A DNA stretch of 64,000 bases from Anolis sagrei (taxonomy: Eukaryota > Chordata > Lepidosauria > Squamata > Anolidae). Below the pieces are notes generated by a model. That model was not told where the DNA came from. It ran no database searches and saw only the letters and a program-made list of their open reading frames with translations. A program made the position numbers and the translations under genes. Positions 63,010-64,000 of this stretch are shown here, piece after piece. The stretch lies in assembly GCF_037176765.1 (NCBI RefSeq), contig NC_090025.1:17533545-17597544 (forward strand), given 5' to 3'. Numbering within the stretch: position 1 is the stretch's first letter; every line of letters starts with the position of its first letter.

Positions 63010-63270
63010 CTTGGGTTGTTGCGAGTTTTCCAGGCTGTATGGCCATGTTCCAGAAGCATTCTCTCCTGACATTTTGCCTGCATCTATGGCAGGCATCCTC
63101 AGAGGTTGTGAGGTTTGTTGGAAACTAGGAAAATGGGGTTTATATATAGCTATGGAATGTCCGCAGACAATTTTGCCTATTCAAGGTAGATGTGAATGTT
63201 TCAATTGGTCATCTTGATGAGCATTCAGTGGCCCAGCAGTGTCAAGGTCTGGCTTTTTATTGCCTGGGGA
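63010..63270 (-). mobile_element. Penelope-like element, terminal fragment
   Basis: gttgttgcgagttttccagg, ctctcctgacattttgcctg and gagcattcagtggcccagca. Only the 3' UTR and terminus. Confidence 0.7.
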
Positions 63271-63619
63271 AATCCTTTTGAGTTTGCTTTTGAGTTTACT
63301 GGGAAGGGCATGATTTGCGCCTCTCTCTCTCCTGTCCTCTCCTACAGTCAGCTAACTTTGTGCAAAGTTAACTCACTGAAGGACAAAGGGGAAAGCAGCA
63401 GGAAAAGAGAGAAACTGGGAAATTTAAACTGCTGCTGAAAAAACAGGACAACAATGGATTAATTGAGATGGTCAAATTGGAAGAGTTGGAGGCTATGTGA
63501 TATACTGTTTATTATTTGATTATAACTCTTTTTAGACCTGACCAGGCGAGGGATTGGGAAGCTGCAGACCAGTAGCATTTATAGACTATTTGTTTTCCAC
63601 TCAGGTATCATATTTCCAA

Positions 63620-63985
63620 CAGAAGCTTTTGAACTAGGGTGTTGGAGAAAAATTCTGAGAGTGCCTTGGATCGCAAGAAGATCAAACCAGCCCATCCTCC
63701 AGGAAATAATGCCCGAGTGCTGACTGGAGGGAAGGATATTAGAGGCAAAGATGAAGTACTGTGGCCACGTAAGGAAAAGACAGGAAAGCTTGGAGAAGAT
63801 AATGATGCTGGGGAAAATGGAAGGAAGAGGGGCCGACCAAGGACAACAGAGGTGAATGGTATCCTTGAAGTGACTGGATTGATCTTGAAGGAGCGGGGGG
63901 GGGGGGGGGTGAGAGCTCTGCTGTGGGCTGATCCATGAGGTCACGAAGAGTTGGAAGCGACTGTAGGAATAAACAAAAAAATAGC
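63620..63985 (+). mobile_element. RTE-BovB LINE, 3' copy
   Basis: cagaagcttttgaactaggg through ggtgttggagaaaaattctg, atgaagtactgtggccacgt to gaggtcacgaagagttggaa. A G-run (63896-63908) replaces part of the usual gtgacggccgacaggg. Confidence 0.8.
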
Positions 63986-64000
63986 ATTTCCTACAAAGAG

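Larger units (their letters stand above)
51066..63619. other. HPSE introns 1-4: unassigned parts
   Basis: 51066-51634, 53566-53985, 56056-56507, 56563-56840, 58791-59094, 59531-60009, 60390-60655, 62233-63009 and 63271-63619 show no exon or recognised element. No signal-peptide exon of HPSE was found up to 64000. Confidence 0.4.

Noticed and set aside
60390-64000. Search for HPSE exon 1
   Set aside because: No frame with a signal peptide and the expected N-terminal subunit sequence ending in the right phase; the region is mainly BovB, SINE and Penelope fragments.

Overview
The window is vertebrate nuclear DNA, most likely from a squamate reptile (lizard or snake). The genes are split into short exons with GT/AG borders. 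The repeats are a squamate mix: RTE-BovB, CR1, L2-like, R4-like and Penelope elements, Sauria-type tRNA SINEs whose tails resemble BovB, Helitrons, and many short palindromic hAT-type MITEs. I cannot name the species from sequence alone.

Two host genes are present, both on the minus strand and head to tail. COQ2 (4-hydroxybenzoate polyprenyltransferase, coenzyme Q synthesis) is complete: seven coding exons from 30387 down to 13402 join in frame to a predicted 375-residue protein with both Asp-rich UbiA motifs. HPSE (heparanase, GH79) supplies eleven coding exons from 60387 down to 39295, about 471 residues, including both catalytic glutamates. Its first exon (signal peptide and mature N-terminus) lies beyond the right edge. 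HPSE next to COQ2 in the same orientation is the arrangement known from human 4q21. The genes are not functionally related: COQ2 acts in the inner mitochondrial membrane and HPSE in lysosomes and the extracellular matrix.

Layout: 1-12.9 kb is intergenic sequence downstream of COQ2 (R4-like and L2-like LINE pieces, a tandemly repeated CR1 tail, a solo LTR, nested hAT MITEs, a hairpin-shaped Penelope copy). 12.9-30.5 kb is COQ2, with a Helitron, an internally deleted mariner, Penelope copies and CR1 in its introns. 30.04-30.48 kb is its CpG-rich promoter and first exon. 30.65-39.3 kb is the intergenic spacer: a BovB copy split by a solo LTR and by a hAT MITE, two head-to-tail Helitrons, and an LTR carrying an acidic reading frame. 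39.3-60.4 kb is HPSE, with many small insertions in its introns. 60.4-64 kb is HPSE intron 1, mostly BovB fragments.

I did not find a new multi-gene system. The main interest is the well-preserved record of nested insertions: at least ten insertions have exact or near-exact target-site duplications that give relative ages. Others worth a look are hAT MITEs that share an internal module with the Helitrons, inverted-arm Penelope copies with 12-13 bp target duplications, and an LTR with a repeated acidic reading frame.
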